A stretch of 64,000 nt of DNA from Gnetum montanum (Eukaryota; Streptophyta; Gnetopsida; Gnetales; Gnetaceae). Below the pieces are notes generated by a model. It searched no databases. It worked only from the letters and a program-made list of their open reading frames with translations, and was not told where the DNA came from. Both the position numbers and the translations under genes were made by a program. The DNA is taken from NCBI GenBank assembly GCA_015680685.1, contig MNCI01009650.1, positions 609,540 to 673,539 of the forward strand, in the 5' to 3' direction. Each line of letters starts with the position of its first letter. Within the stretch, counting starts at the first letter, position 1. This document shows positions 32,174 through 45,300 of the stretch, piece after piece.

Positions 32174-35100
32174 ATGGGCAGAGGTAAAGAAATCAAAGGC
32201 CGAGGACAGAAAGGACCTGAACTGACGTTCGCAGAGGAGAGTGAGGCGATGCTGCAGTGCCTACCTCGCCCGAGCGTCCCCGCATGGCCCGAATCTTTTG
32301 GCAAGTAGGCCATTGACCCTGTTTTCGTTGATTTTTAGCGTCTGTTTTCTCTGTAGCGTAGACAGTTAGCGTAGGGTTTTGGCGTATACGCCGAGCGTGA
32401 AGGGTTTAGAGTAATGTATCGGTGTAGTCGCCGCGTGTGTTATTTTCGGCGTAGACTGTCACGGCTTTGTTTCTTCGGTGTCTAGCGTAGACGATTGTCA
32501 GCGTATATGCTCAGCGTATACGCCAGGCGTAAGTTGGATACTTCGCAGCGTAAGTCTGTTCGGCGTAATTTTTTGTATTATGCACGGCCTAGATAGTTTT
32601 TGGTATGCGGTGTTTCTACGCCCAGCGTATACGTCGAGCGTAACTATTTTCCCACGCCCAGCGTATACGCCGAGCGTAACTGTTTTCCCACACCTAGCAT
32701 ATACGCCGAGCGTAACTTTTTTCCCACGCCGAGCGTAACTGTTTGTCTCTATGCCTAGCATATACGCCCAACGTAACAATTAGAAAAATTTTCTGCGAAT
32801 GTCTAATTTCCAAAATGAAGTTTTCAGTATTGATCTTTGGTGTTGTTTTAATGGCTTGCAGAGGCCTTGAGCCTTCCCTTCTAGTGACTGAGTTAGTTGG
32901 GGTTTTGACATGGTTTGGTCCTATGGAGGGTGGTGACCTGACCCCGAATTTGACCGTTGAGCACAATGGGGTCTGGTTCCGGGACGGGGCCTGCGAATTT
33001 TTGGCCTTCTTGCTGGACCATTTCAATGTCGTGGTTTCGTCTCACCTAGGCGAGGATGTGGCATGGAGCATCATTGAGGCCATGTTACCCGACGCAGCGG
33101 AGGGCATCAGAATGTTCATGGAGGATATTGATGAAGGGCCGCTTGCCACTGAGGGTGTTCCCCCCGGTGGTCTGAGATCTGCCCGTCCGTTGACACGTGT
33201 GTGGGACCAGCTGCCGCGGGGGCCCAACTATATCAATAACACGTTGTTTTTAGCTGGCCGCGTGCACACTTTGTTTCAAAATCCCCCCGGCATAGTATAT
33301 CGGGTGGAAAGGTAATTTCGTCTTAGCTTTGGTTATTCCTCTCTTTTTTCACATTCAAATACTTACTCTTGTTTCGACACATGTTTTCGCCTTCCCACAG
33401 GCCAAAAGTTACGCAAGATGGGGCCTACGCAGGCGACGATGGGATTGGATTGGCGCGTACGGCTGTGGAGGTGTTCATGGTGGGTCCCACCCTTCGCGGG
33501 GCCATTTTGACCCACACTAGGGATGCCATGAAGAACTTCCCTAAGAAATTTTCAAAGGCCTTTGCGCAATGTGCCGCGCGTGGCTGGTTGCATGCCGACT
33601 GGGCCCCTAATGGGCCAATTTTCCCATCTGCTTCTGATCTGGGCGAAACCCCAAATTCCAACACTGAAAGTAAGTGGCAATGTTTCCTAGATGTCATGAT
33701 TGGTTTGGTCAATTGCCAAGTGCCAAGCTAATGTGAAGGTTTTGGGTTTGTCTTTACGGCTGGCACCACCTCCGGTGGGGATTCCATTGTGACCGAGAGG
33801 ACTGAAACAACTCTTTCAATGAAATTCGATGAAACTAGTGCCACCCAGAAGTGGTTACAGAGAAAAGCTTTGCCATCTATTGTTGTCTGTTTGGAACATG
33901 CCAGCCTCATGGCACTCTTTGTGGCCCCTAGCTCGAATGTGTCTATAGCGGAGATGATTGGGATTGTGGATTCATTTGATAGATCTGTCTCTCGTTATAG
34001 CGCTCGTATTAAGGGCGTTAAAGTGATTTTTGAGTTATCACCTTAATTTTTTGCGGATTTGTTTGGCATGCCTACCAGTGGTGTAAAAATCGTTACAGAC
34101 AGGATGCATAAAGAAATTGACATGATCCGCGATTTAGAGGATTGGTTAGGGGTGACGAAGGGTGCCAAAGGATTCCCAATGCAGGGGAGAACGAAGGTTG
34201 AGGAAGTCAACGAGCTTTACCCCCTATTTAGAGTGCATTTGTTTCCGAAGACTCTATCGCAAGTCAAGAGTCTCAGGGTTGAAGCAGTGCGAGTCATGCG
34301 CACTGTTCTAGAGGCTGGCGTGCGCTACAACTGGGCCGAATTTTTATTATCAGGAATGACCAAAGAGATAGAGCGGTTGCGTTTGAACATAGAGGCGCAG
34401 TCCCATTTTACCTTCGCTTTCTTCGCCGGCTATATTCGTCGCTTGGCCGAATTTTTGGTGGTTCGTGGGGAAGGCAAATTTGTTTTGCGTGATAGGAACC
34501 AGTTATCCCGCCCCTAGGTGAACCACTTATTCGACACAGCCAAGTCCCAAGACACCCCCGAGGGGATTGATGAATCCCTTATGATCACCACGGGTGGATC
34601 ATCTGGCCCCTCGCTTCACACATGCAATAGTATAGGGTTGGAACCTGATGAAATACCCTATACTGCAAAGAAGGCGGAGCAGGTGGTCAAGGAAACAATA
34701 GGCAAAGCGAAATCCAAGTTGGGGAAGCGTGACAGCACGGCTGAGGGGACTAGTGAGGTTGAGCAGCCCAGAGTAAAGCGGATTCGATTTAAAATTCCTA
34801 GTAAACTTCTTATTTTTATTTCACTTGTCTTACAAATAGTTTTGACGGTTACTGGTTGTATGCAACTAACTTCATTTGTTTTGTACTAAGCAGTCAAGAG
34901 ACATGATTTGCGGACTATACCAGAGGATGAGGAATTAACCGACCCGGCGGGAGGAACTGAATTGCTAGGGGAAGGAACTGGAGGAAATGGAGGCACCGAA
35001 CCCCTGGATGATCAAGTGGAGACTGAAGAAATGCTTAGCAGCTTTCTTAAAGGGGACCTTGAGCTTGGAGACCCTCCGACGCAGGAGGAGATCAGAGGGA

Positions 35101-36432
35101 ACGGTATGTCTCTTTACTTAGTTGTGTAGCCTAATATATTCTTGGATTACCTTATTGTGAATTTTTTGTTTGACTCAGAGGAGAGCGAGACCATCCCAGA
35201 GAAGGAGTCGGAGATCCCCCCGAAGTGCCTCCAAAGGTTAGCACCCCGCACACTGATGGACCTTTTACTTGGATAGAAATGCCAAGTAAAAGGGATTTCG
35301 TAGCTGGGGTGACCGAAGAGGTTGTCAAGTGGATCGAAGGGATCACTCCTGACATAGGTATGGATGCATCCAAATATTTTTACTATGTTAGAGTTTGATG
35401 CTCAATTCTATTTGTTCTAACGTTTGTCTTTTCCCTATGGACAGGTGCCCAACTGAGGTGGGATCCGTCCGAACCTGTCAATATGGAGAGCTTGCCTACA
35501 CTTTCCCCAGAAGTTGAACAAGTGCCCAGACCTATTTACGAAGAGGTAGCAGAGGGCTTCGTTCATAATGCCAAAGCAGTATGGACGTGTAGACGATCCA
35601 TTGAACAATTGTGGCTCCAAATCCAAGCGAAAGAGAAGGAGAACTCTGAATTGTCAACGGAACGTGATGATCTGAAGGCCCGATACGAGTTCGCCGCAGC
35701 TAAATTAAGCAATGACCGCTCTTGGTGGACCTCCGAGGTCACGTATACAAGGTATTGGAACCTACTCAATCGCCATGCGGGGCTGATATGGAGAATAGGG
35801 GAGCGCAGGGCCCAAATTGATTTGCTGAACACCAAATGCCAAGATTGGAAGGCTTTCGCCTCCAAAGTACGCAAATGGGGGCAAGATGAGAAGAACCACA
35901 AGCACCAGTACAAGAAGTCACTAAAAGAAGTGTCTATTGAGAAGCGACAGTTAGAAATGTTTGTGGAGGGTCTTGGTCTGCGCTCTGCCTTTGACACATT
36001 CGCCCAAAACATAATTGTAGAGATGGAATCTCCTAAACGACGGATAACGGCAGCCTCTGGGGAGGTGTCGGTGGGAGAATTCCCTTTGAAACGTCCCACC
36101 TGGTCGGATGTTGACAAGGGAAAGGCTCTGGCAGATATTGACTTGGGTCTCGATGGGACAGACTGGGCAAGCGTTTCTGAAGAGGAGATCCTGCGGTGAC
36201 TTGAATTCAGCTTGGGGGGATCTCCTATGGTAGGCGTTTTGTCTTTTTGGAGTTAATTGATTGACTAATGTTTGAAATTTTGACATTCGCTCATTTTTTT
36301 TGTTGATTATTTCCGCTTTGGTCTTTTCAGGATGAAGGTGGGGATGAGACTAGAGAAGCTGGCCCCAGTGGAGCAGGGGTTTCTGATGCTGGTGGGTCCA
36401 AGGAGGACGATCCTCATGCCCCAGATGTTTAG
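32174..36432 (+). pseudogene. Antisense multi-exon gene of D, product unknown
   Basis: Eight exons inferred from splice signals and comparison with C: 32174-32304, 32862-33311, 33401-33669, about 33759-34800, 34894-35103, 35179-35357, 35445-36229, 36331-36432. Donors are GT and most acceptors are pyrimidine-AG. Start MGRGKEIKGRGQKG; exon 1 ends in AEESEAMLQCLPRP. Exon 2 has LFQNPPGIVYRVER; exon 3 AVEVFMVGPTLRGAI; exon 4 GAKGFPMQGRTKVEEVNELY and EAQSHFTFAFFAGYIRRLAE. Exon 5 is acidic, exon 6 has a EMPSKRDFV core, exon 7 is coiled-coil rich (RRSIEQLWLQIQAKEKENSE). I recognise no family. Lesions: TAA at 34044-34046, TAG at 34515-34517, a frameshift in exon 6, TGA in exon 7 (36197), and exon 4 acceptor reading CG. 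Not expressed intact from this copy. Confidence 0.75.
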
Positions 36433-36896
36433 CATTTTAGCATTTTTCATTTTTTGATTCAAACTTATACTGAAACTGTAACTTGAAAATTATAAAATAA
36501 ACAGAGACAGTTGATTGTATGTAATAACATATATATATATATATTTGTTGTTGATTTTGGGTTTAACATGCCATAGAAATGTAAAATATTTTGGTTTGTT
36601 TTCTGTTTTAAGTGTAATACAGGAAGCGATTATAAAAGTAGAACGAAAAGCAAGTACTAGTTTATGGGCATTTCGGGCCCCATGCGTAATCAAGGGATGT
36701 TTTGGAGGACGCGGACAGATTTCTCGGCTAACCGATCATTGTTGATCGTGGCTAGTTTTATGTCTTTGCGGACATGATAGTTTAGTGTCATTTCGGACCG
36801 GGAGTGGCATTTAATTGTTTTTCCTGTTTTATCGTAGTTTAGTGTCATTTCGGACTTTTTATAGTTTAACGTCTTTTTGGACAATGAGTGGTAGTA
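36433..36896 (-). other. Spacer between antisense gene and protease of D
   Basis: A TATATA run at 36530-36543; 36765-36890 holds several units around TAGTTTAGTGTCATTTCGGAC. No gene seen. The plus-strand antisense gene and the minus-strand protease converge on this spacer, so it should hold the gene's poly(A) site. Confidence 0.6.
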
Positions 36897-37837
36897 TCAC
36901 TTCAGTAATTTTCTGATCTTTTTCATTTTAATGTTAGATGATGTTTCAATAGGTATGATCCGATATTCGGCGTCCCCTTCGCTGATTACATTGAACGGTA
37001 ATTTGGCCCAAGGGACCTCTGATGGAATGTCTTTTGTGTTAGCATTTTCAGATATCTCAGTGTCCGTAGGGAGCTCTATATTAGCTTCTACTTGAGGAAG
37101 TACAGGCATTTCTGTTTGAGGAAGCTTTTGTTCCATGTCGGAAGATTTACTGCTTACCGATGGTCGTAGATTTTCGTTATTTTGGCTAGGTTTTTCGAGT
37201 TCGACTTCCGAGCCTTGGTCCATGTCTATATGCGATGAGATAATAGGAGTAACTGCTTCGCCATGTATGACGATTTCTCGCCTTCATAAGGCATATGAAT
37301 TTCTTGATGGATAGGGGAAGAGACAGCTCTTAGTTGGGCTAACCAGGGTCTTCCAAATATCAGGTTAAACCCTGGCATCTCGTCCACTACTAGGAATTCA
37401 GCAGATGTCGGGAATTGATCTCCCGCTATAAAGTCTAAGGTTATTGAACCTTTCACCATTACGCGTGACCCACTGAATGACTTTAAACACATAGTCATGA
37501 CTGGTTTAAGTAATTCAGTAAGCCCTAGCTGCTCGATAATGTGGTACGGCACGACGTTTGTCGCAGCTCCATCGTCTACATGGACTCTATGTATTTTAAA
37601 TCGATTTATACAGATTGTTATGAACATGGGAGCTGTTGTCACCTCCTTCATTCTTTTATCGACCTTGATGTTGTCGTCATGAAAGTTTAGAGGCTTAGGA
37701 GTAGTCTCATGAGGTGAAAACATCACCGCATGGATGGAGGGTTCATTTGGGGGTAAATCCTCGCTCACCGGGATTGATGTTAGCATGCGCACTAGAGCTT
37801 CCCAATGCATTTGAGATGCTAGGACTAAGTCATACAA
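36897..37837 (-). pseudogene. Tat-like protease of D
   Basis: Minus-strand frames 37837-37226 and 37223-36897. Active site VHVDDGAATNVVPYHIIEQL (D-D-G-A), second conserved block MPGFNLIFGRPWLAQLRAVS, then PIHQEIHMPYEG. A small frameshift near 37226 separates the acidic C-terminal part ending in VPWAKLPFNVISEGDAEYRI and a basic tail. It would cut the Gag-Pol polyprotein. It has no continuous frame into RT: the antisense gene of about 5 kb intervenes. Confidence 0.85.
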
Positions 37838-37867
37838 GCTTAGTGAAGTGTTTTTTTGTTTTAATGC

Positions 37868-40800
37868 TTACGTGACTTGTGTCAAGGCGGCTGCGAAGTT
37901 TTCACTGTTGGGGGTGTTTCTATCGGTGCTGATTGGATCCATTGGACCCAACAGTTTTATCTCCCGTCTTGTTGGTTTGTTAGTTTTCGGAGCTGTCGTT
38001 TCGGATGATTCATGTTTTTCAGATGACTCACCTTCATTGCCTGTGCCTGGTTGATCATTAGATGATGACATGGGTACAGAGTTTAGGGGAGTGGGCTTAG
38101 GTACCCCCAGAGCTAGCCGTTGGCTCTCTTTCTCCAAACGTTCTTGCGTAAGCCTATCTGCCAGGCGTTCTCGTGTGTCACGCGGAGGTGGAGTTGACCT
38201 CGGTGTCTGGGATTGTCCAGGAACCTTTATGACGTAGGGAGCTGGATGGGGCTGTGCGTACGATTGGGTAGGAGTTTGCGCAGGTAGCCTGATGACATAT
38301 GGGGTTGGTCTTGGCGGAGATTGAGCCTCTGTCGTTGCAACGGGAGGTGGTACTCGAACTACAAAAGGGGTAGGCCGAGCATGAGGAGTTGGTGTACCTG
38401 CGGAGTTAGCCTGAGGGATGCGCACTACGTATGGTTGTTGGCATGTCATGGTGTTATAGGTAGGCATGGTAGAGGGCACTCGGATTACAAACAGCCGCTG
38501 CGAGTTGTGAGGTGATTGAGGTGCAGAGTGGGCGGGGGGAATCTGAACTACAAATGGTTTACTAGATGTTTCTTGTTTATTTTTGGGATAGACGGTGTTG
38601 ATGCAGGGTGTGCTGGAGTCATAATCACAATAGATTGAGGTAATTACGTACGGTGTCTCTTTAGCATTCAGGGGGTCTTTATATACCCCCATGGTCTGGT
38701 TTTGGGGTTGGACGGGGTTAGCCCCGTCGAAGGTGATCTTGCCATCATCGATCATCTTCTGGATGTCCTGCTTCAGGATGAAGCAGTAATCTGTTCCGTG
38801 CCCATTGCGTTGGTGATAGTTGCAGAAGCGATCCATCCTGAATCCTTTGGGCACGGGCGGCTCATCCGGCATTGCCAAGCTTGTGTTCTGTACGAGTTGA
38901 TAGAACCGGTCATGTCTTTGGATGGCCGTTGGGGACAATTGCTTATGTTGCATCAATCCAACCTTCAAAAGTTGATCAAAGAGCTGGGATGGCTTCATCG
39001 GTAAGGTCGTGTACTGAGAGGGTTCCTTCCTCTCGAAGTTACGCGTACGGTTCGTCGGATTTTGTGATGATGATTCTGGGGCTGCTGTGGGAGTGGGCTG
39101 ATAGTAGTTAGTGGGGGGAACCGGTGCTTTGTATTGATGTACAGCGTTTGTTTGTTGTGCCCCTGCTATTGCTGCTAAAGTTGCCTTGGCCTTTTCTTTG
39201 TCTTTCTTAGTGTGTTGGTTTCTGAAAGTCTGGTACGCAGGGTCGTTGCTGTTTTGAGCAGCTTCCTCTATGTTTTTGATTTGTTCAAATGCTTGGTTCA
39301 GATTGCGCGCATTGAGGTAGTACAGTTTGGACTTGAAGAAGTCATTGACAGCCCCTTTCAGTATCGTGAGCAGATAGGTTTGAGAGATTGGGTCATGCAA
39401 CTCGTTGAGAGCTACGCTCCATCTCTGAATGAACTTCTGCATCGGTTCGAGAGGTGCCTGTTTGATTTGCATGAGGCTGTCCAGTGTTGCTTCGGGTTTC
39501 AAGTTGTACTTGAACCTGGTCACAAACTGGTGTAGAAGATCATCTAGGGAAAGGATGGAATTCCTAGGCAAGGCCCGGTACCAGTCAAGTGCCCTTCCTG
39601 CGAGGGACATGGGGAATACTCGTAGTATTGACTGGGGTCATGCCTGGAGGAGTGCACACTCTAATCTGAACGTGATGAGGTGGGCGTTGGGGTCTGTCTC
39701 CCCGTTATACTTAGTCAGCATTGGGAGAGGGACACCCTTGGGCAGAGTCAATGGCAGGACAGAGGAGCTGATAGGGTCATCATTGTAGAAATCTACTACT
39801 CTCAACTCACCATCAGCGACGGTTTTGAGGCATTTTACCTCATCTGTTAATTATTGCATCAGTTTTTTAGCGTCTGCCCAATCTTGGGCACTCAGTGAAG
39901 CTACAGGCTGGGGGTGCGGGGCTGCATACCAGCTAGATTGCTGGGTCGCGGGTTGGAAAGCAGAAGGCTGGGTGATCGGCGGTTGTGCTTGAGGGTAGTT
40001 AACGACGGGCGGTGCTAAGGCTGAGATGTTAAAAATAATATGTTGTGGTTGTTGTTGTTGTTGCAGCTGGGGCTGTGCTTGAGGAACTGTAATCGGGGGG
40101 GTTGCGTGGGGCAGGACGTGGTGATGAGGAATTTGATATGATGACGCCCCCCTTGCTGGCCATTGTCCCGCTACGTTACATGCGGGGACTCCCTGTTGGG
40201 CTGGGACTGCTTGGGGAGCTGTATGCATTTGGATATGGGGTATGAAATGAGCTAATGTAGACGCGGGGATCACATGCGGCATCCCAATTACGCGAGGTGG
40301 GAATGTTGGTCCCGTGCCATCATGAGGAGGCGGTGCTTGTGAGGACGAGCCCGTAGCTGTATTAGGGGTAACTGTTATAGGGAAGGTGTGAGGCTGGGGA
40401 TCGCTCGGGAGTGAAATGTGCACAAGTGCTGGCATTTCCGGCAGTGGCATCTGAACTTGGGCGAGTCTAGTGTGTTGTACGGACAGGGCTTCCCCCGTCC
40501 CAGGATGGAAGATGGGGTTCATCTGTGCTTGGGGGCTCAAGGTGTGGTATGAGTCTCCCTGCTCAGATTGGGCAGCGAACTCATCTACTTCCCCTGGCTG
40601 AGGCTCTAGTGCAGGTTGATCAAATGACTAGCTCCTGTGTAAAAGGAGCTGAGTAAAGAGCTCCGAGAATTATTCTGGAACAGGGATTACGTCATATGGG
40701 GACGGGATGAACTCGTGTCCTCCCCTGTAAAAGAGCTCGAATTGTCTTTTCACTTCTATTTTAGCCCGATCCACCGCCAAGCCGGCTTGTATCTTAATGC

Positions 40801-41002
40801 AGATGAAGTTATACTCATCTTGGGTTATAACGTTAGCGGCAGGGTCCCTCCCTTGCAACCTCAATGACCTACGGGGCCCCATTGTAGATTGCCCTTCCAA
40901 GTGTGGTGTGACAGACTGCTGGGCAACCATGGTGTCTGAGATGTTAATGTCCTGGGTAGTGGCAGCAGTGGTGTTTACGGAATTCATGATGATGGGTTGC
41001 AT
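37868..41002 (-). pseudogene. Tat-like gag of D
   Basis: Three long minus-strand frames separated by single stops: 41002-40670 (N-terminal extension, MGPRRSLRLQGRDP), 40540-39851 (Pro/Gln/Ala-rich linker, QLQQQQQPQ), and 39610-37868. The last contains the gag core: MSLAGRALDWYRALPRNSIL, FIQRWSVALNELHDPISQTY, ILKGAVNDFFKSKLYYLNAR. A Cys/His finger CNYHQRNGHGTDYC follows, then repeated PFVVRVPP/PYVIRLPA units. Between 39851 and 39610 the frame reads through TLPKGVPLPMLTKYNGETDP with a TGA where C has TGG. Few lesions overall. Confidence 0.88.
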
Positions 41003-41145
41003 ATGTAAAACTGTTTGAGTGTAAACGCTAAGTGTTCAGCATAGACGCTGGTCAATGTGCAGCGTAAATGCTCAGTATGCAGCGTAGACGTTGGAAGGTT
41101 GACAGCGTAGACGCTGAGCGTACAGTCAATTTGTTTAAGCAGAGG

Positions 41146-41162
41146 CCCTCCTTCTAGCGCCA
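41146..41162 (-). other. Primer binding site of D
   Basis: Minus strand TGGCGCTAGAAGGAGGG five bases after the 5' LTR end; one base different from C. Confidence 0.8.
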
Positions 41163-41167
41163 AATTC

Positions 41168-42386
41168 TGTACCACCTGAAATCGTCAGTCCCCAGCTGGA
41201 AGGGAAAACAGAGACCGCGGGATCGCAGGACGGGCACAGATGACCCTACCTTCGCCTGAGGGCGAGCTGGAATGCACGAAGGTAGGGTACCTTGGGTGGT
41301 CCGCACGCGGATCAGACAAGGATTTCCCCGAGCGCCACCGAAGTGTTATACGCTGGGTTATGTGTAAACGAAGCGTAAACAGTGAAACAGACGCAGACAA
41401 GGTGTAAGCGTAAAGGGGCGTAAACAAGGTCAGGCGTAAACAGCGTAAACAAATATAGGCCCAGTGTAAGCGTATACAGGCGTGAACAGCGTGAACGGCG
41501 TAAACAAGTATAAAGAGCGTAAGCAAATGTAAACAGCGTAAGCAGTGTGGGCATATACGGACGCAAACGGGGCTTGAACGTAAATAGGCGTAAATGAAGC
41601 GTGGGCCAAATTAACGTAAAAATGTAAAAGAACTTGCAACAAACGTAAATAATGGATTACAGAGTCAAAATGTTGTGCACCGGTCTAACGCAATCATGTA
41701 GGGACACAAGGCAAACGTAAAGCCCCGGTGGATGCAGGGATGCGGCTGGTTGGCACGGTAGGCGGAGCGCGGATTGTGCTCGGTGTACAAAACTTCCAGC
41801 GTAAGCGTAAGTGTAAAGGGGTTTCTAGGCTCTTGTTTGCAGCGTAATTGCTTCGGGTCTTGCTCTGGTAAATTTTTGCCCACCTCGAATTTACGGAAAA
41901 CTGGGCTATTTATAGGGGTAGGGTTACTGGGAAAATCGGACTGGGAGACACGTGGCGTATAGACCGGGCGTTTACAATTTAGAAACATGGTATACACTGG
42001 GAGTATACGCTACAACAGGCCGGCGTATATGCTGGTTGTGGACTTGGATGAATGCTGGCGTATAAGCTGGGGCGTATATGCTGATGGATGCTGGACGTCG
42101 ACTTGCTTCAATTCTTGCTCCCGTTGCACCTGCTGAGCGTGCATGTGAGGCGTGTATGCTGAGCGTCGGGTGTAGACGTCGAGCGTAGACGCTAGCACAA
42201 CACTTGGTTTAAAACTGGGCGTATACGCTGGGTGCATACGCTGGCATAACACTTAGTAAAAACCAGGTGTTTCGATTCTCAAAATTTCCCTGTGTGACTT
42301 CAAATGTAGCCAAAGTCGTCTGTGGGTCACAGGGATCTGCTTCTTGTCAAACAAATGCTAAACTCAAAATTTTTTGTGGTGTTTCA
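41168..42386 (-). repeat. 5' LTR of D
   Basis: 1219 bp, aligned throughout with 25950-27194 with scattered substitutions, many at CpG (GCGTATACGC to GTGTAAGCGT and the like). CTATAAATAG at 41915-41906. The leader between LTR and gag (41000-41130) has further GCGTAGACGC words. Confidence 0.92.
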
Positions 42387-45300
42387 GGGATGACCTAAGA
42401 TTAGCTTCCAGGCACCATAGAATCTCTTCTTCGGGCATGCACGCCCAGTCCTTCTCAAGTCCAAGGTCGATATTGGCCAAGGTTTTACCCTTATCCACTG
42501 AGGACCAGGAAGGGCGCTCAAGAGAAAACATCCTTATTGAAGCTTTCCCAAAGGCAGTGGTAATGGATCTCTCAGGAGATCCTTCCACTTCTGTACACTC
42601 AACAAAATTTTCATAAGAATAGTGCAAGCCTAACCCCTCCACGAACATCTCCAACCGGCGACGTTCAACTGATTCTTCTTTCAACCACTTTTTGTATTGG
42701 TGCTTATGATCTTTCTGATCCTAGCCCCATTTATGTACCTTGGATGCAAAGGATTTCCATTCATGACATTTTCTATTCAAAAAATCCATCTAGGCCTTCT
42801 GTTCAGCCAGATCCCGAATCACCTGCACCTTGCTATTCAAGTTTGCCCAATAACGTGCATAGGTGATCTCGGATGTGCGCCAGGTACTATCACCTGCCAA
42901 TCTAGTAGAGGCAAAATCATAATGGGCTTGCAAGTCATTCCTCTCTTTTGTCACCTTCACCAAATTTTCCTTCAATGATTTGATTTCAAGCCATAACTAT
43001 TCAATTGAGTGCCTGCAAGTCCAGAGAGACTTGGCATTTGGAACAACACAACCCGAAACTGCATCATAAATACTTCTTGGAATCTGCTCAACATCTCTAG
43101 GAAATTCTGGGAGACCATCAATATGGGTAGCCTTAGAAGAACTCCATTGAAGCTTTGCACCTACAAGTACAAACATCATATATATGAGCCAACAAGAGAT
43201 CTCCAATAGATGCAAAAATATAATGAGCCCAGGTGCTTAGTATAAAGTACACATCTAATTTAGGATCAGCCAATTGCAGATGAGCAACAACATCATTGAC
43301 AATGCTAGTAACAAAGTCTACCTTATTGGGCATCTCATGCCATGGCCTCAATGGATCGGCAGATGTTGAATCTATACAGGAAGGCACCTCAACTGGGGCC
43401 TCTAACTTCGACCCATCCACCTGAGATACATGTAATTCAGGTGCACCAGCATCCATGTCTGATGTTAGGAAAAATCATGATAATCAAAACCATGTACAAA
43501 GCTAAGAAGTACAAAATATGGATCAAACTAACAAAACGTATTAGGTGGCCCTTTGCTGGTCAGCTCAGGAGGATCACCAAGGTGTAGAGACCCATCAAAG
43601 AAACCATCAAAAACACCATTCTCCTCACTTGAATTCCTAAGGGCATCCAAAGCCTTAGCAAGCATCGCTCCCATGGTATCTGTTTCATCCACTTCTCGTA
43701 AGATGGGAATCACCTTAACTGCTTCTTCCCTTATTTCCTCCTCTTCATCACACCCAATGATAACCGTTTTAGGCTCACCCATTGGAACTAATTCTCCCCT
43801 TTCCCTCTCGGGGGTACACTCTGTCAACACCAACAAATCTAAAGTTAGCATGACATAATAGATATGCATATTTAAGTAAGTAAATAAATTCAAAAAGAGA
43901 TAAAAACACTTAAAACAAAAAAATTTACTTACCTGCTCTTGGCAAGATGAATCGAATCTTCTTTGCCCTTGGCGGTCTCACCTCCATGACAGGTGCTCTC
44001 GAACGCTTAGCCCTTTTCACCTTAGCCTTGGCTTTCCCGACAGTCTCCTGAATCAAGCGGTTGGCTCTCCTAACAGTTGTGTGTAGTGTAGGTGGTTCCA
44101 ACCCCAAGCTATCATGCAAATGATCAGAATGACTGACTGCATCCCCTGTTGTGATAGAGACTGATTCTTCGATGCACTCGGGTGGATCTTGGGATCTAGT
44201 GGTGTTAAATAGATGATGGATACAGGGGCAAGACAATTGTGAATGATCTCTTAACACATAATGATTATCTCCATAGATGACTAAGAACTTGGCAAACCTG
44301 CGGAGATAGCCTATGAAAAATGCAAAAGTGAAGTGGGACTGCGCATTCATGTTAGAGTGTAATCTGATAATCTTCCCATAGAAGCCCAAAACCAGGAACT
44401 ATGCCCAGTTATAATTCATACCAATCTCTAGGATCGAGCGTATGATACGTGTAGGCTCTACCCCAAGAGTTCTCACTTGAGATAGAGACTTGGAAAATGC
44501 ACATGCTCTAAACAATGGGTACAAAAAATTCACTTCCATCACTTTAGTGTACACTTGCATAGGGAAGCCCTTGGAACCTCGTGACACACAAATCCATTCC
44601 TCAAGGTCCTTAATCATGCGGCCTTCTCTATTCACCTTGTCCACTACCACTTTGACACCATCTACTGGTACACCAAAGATATATAAAAAGAACTTGGCAA
44701 TCAAATGGAATACAACCTTAACCCCCCGAACTCGCGTGCTGAAATAAGTAACATCATCATTGAAAGAATCAATGATGGAAACCATTTTAGTCACAGGAAT
44801 GTTAGGAGTCAAGGCAGTCAATAGATCCATTAGACCAGCATCGGTAAGGCAAGTGATGATATGTTGAGGTGCCTTTGCATGCAACCACTGTTGCGAGTCT
44901 TCCGTCTCCCCGTACTTCATGAACAGGGTACCCTCAGTACGCCCAGACATGATGGTAACCCTACCAGGGGTAATATCCGCTATAAAAACATGTTAAACAA
45001 AAGACCAACATCATGATAAAAAATGGGGTAGCAAAGATAAACAAAGCTCAGAACACAATCACTTACCATTAGCAAATGGGTCAGGCACACTTGGCACTTA
45101 ATCAACCGCTTGAGAGAAAGTGGGTCCATTGTGAGACCAATCTTCATGTAGCCACCCACGAGCTTCACAACATTCAAAACCCTGGAAAAATACTTATGAT
45201 AATGGACAATAGCACCCTTGGTTTGAGCCAACAAGGCACCACGAAGAGTGGGGCCCACCATGAAAGCCTCCAAGGTTGTACATGTTAAGTCAAGTCCATC

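Larger units (their letters stand above)
25950..42386 (-). mobile_element. Tat-like element D, innermost of the nest
   Basis: Minus-strand element: 5' LTR 42386-41168, primer site, gag 41002-37868, protease 37837-36897, antisense gene on plus (32174-36432), start of pol 31710-31555, assembly gap, RNase H and integrase 30447-28450, 38-bp repeats, conserved 3' region, polypurine tract, 3' LTR 27194-25950. Flanks GGGAC (25945-25949) and GGGAT (42387-42391) fit a 5-bp target duplication with one change. LTRs are visibly more alike than those of B or C, and gag has few stops: the youngest layer, as nesting requires. Confidence 0.92.

Noticed and set aside
36530-36545. TATATA run as a promoter for protease or the antisense gene
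   Set aside because: It lies downstream of both convergent genes; more likely a simple repeat or part of a poly(A) region.
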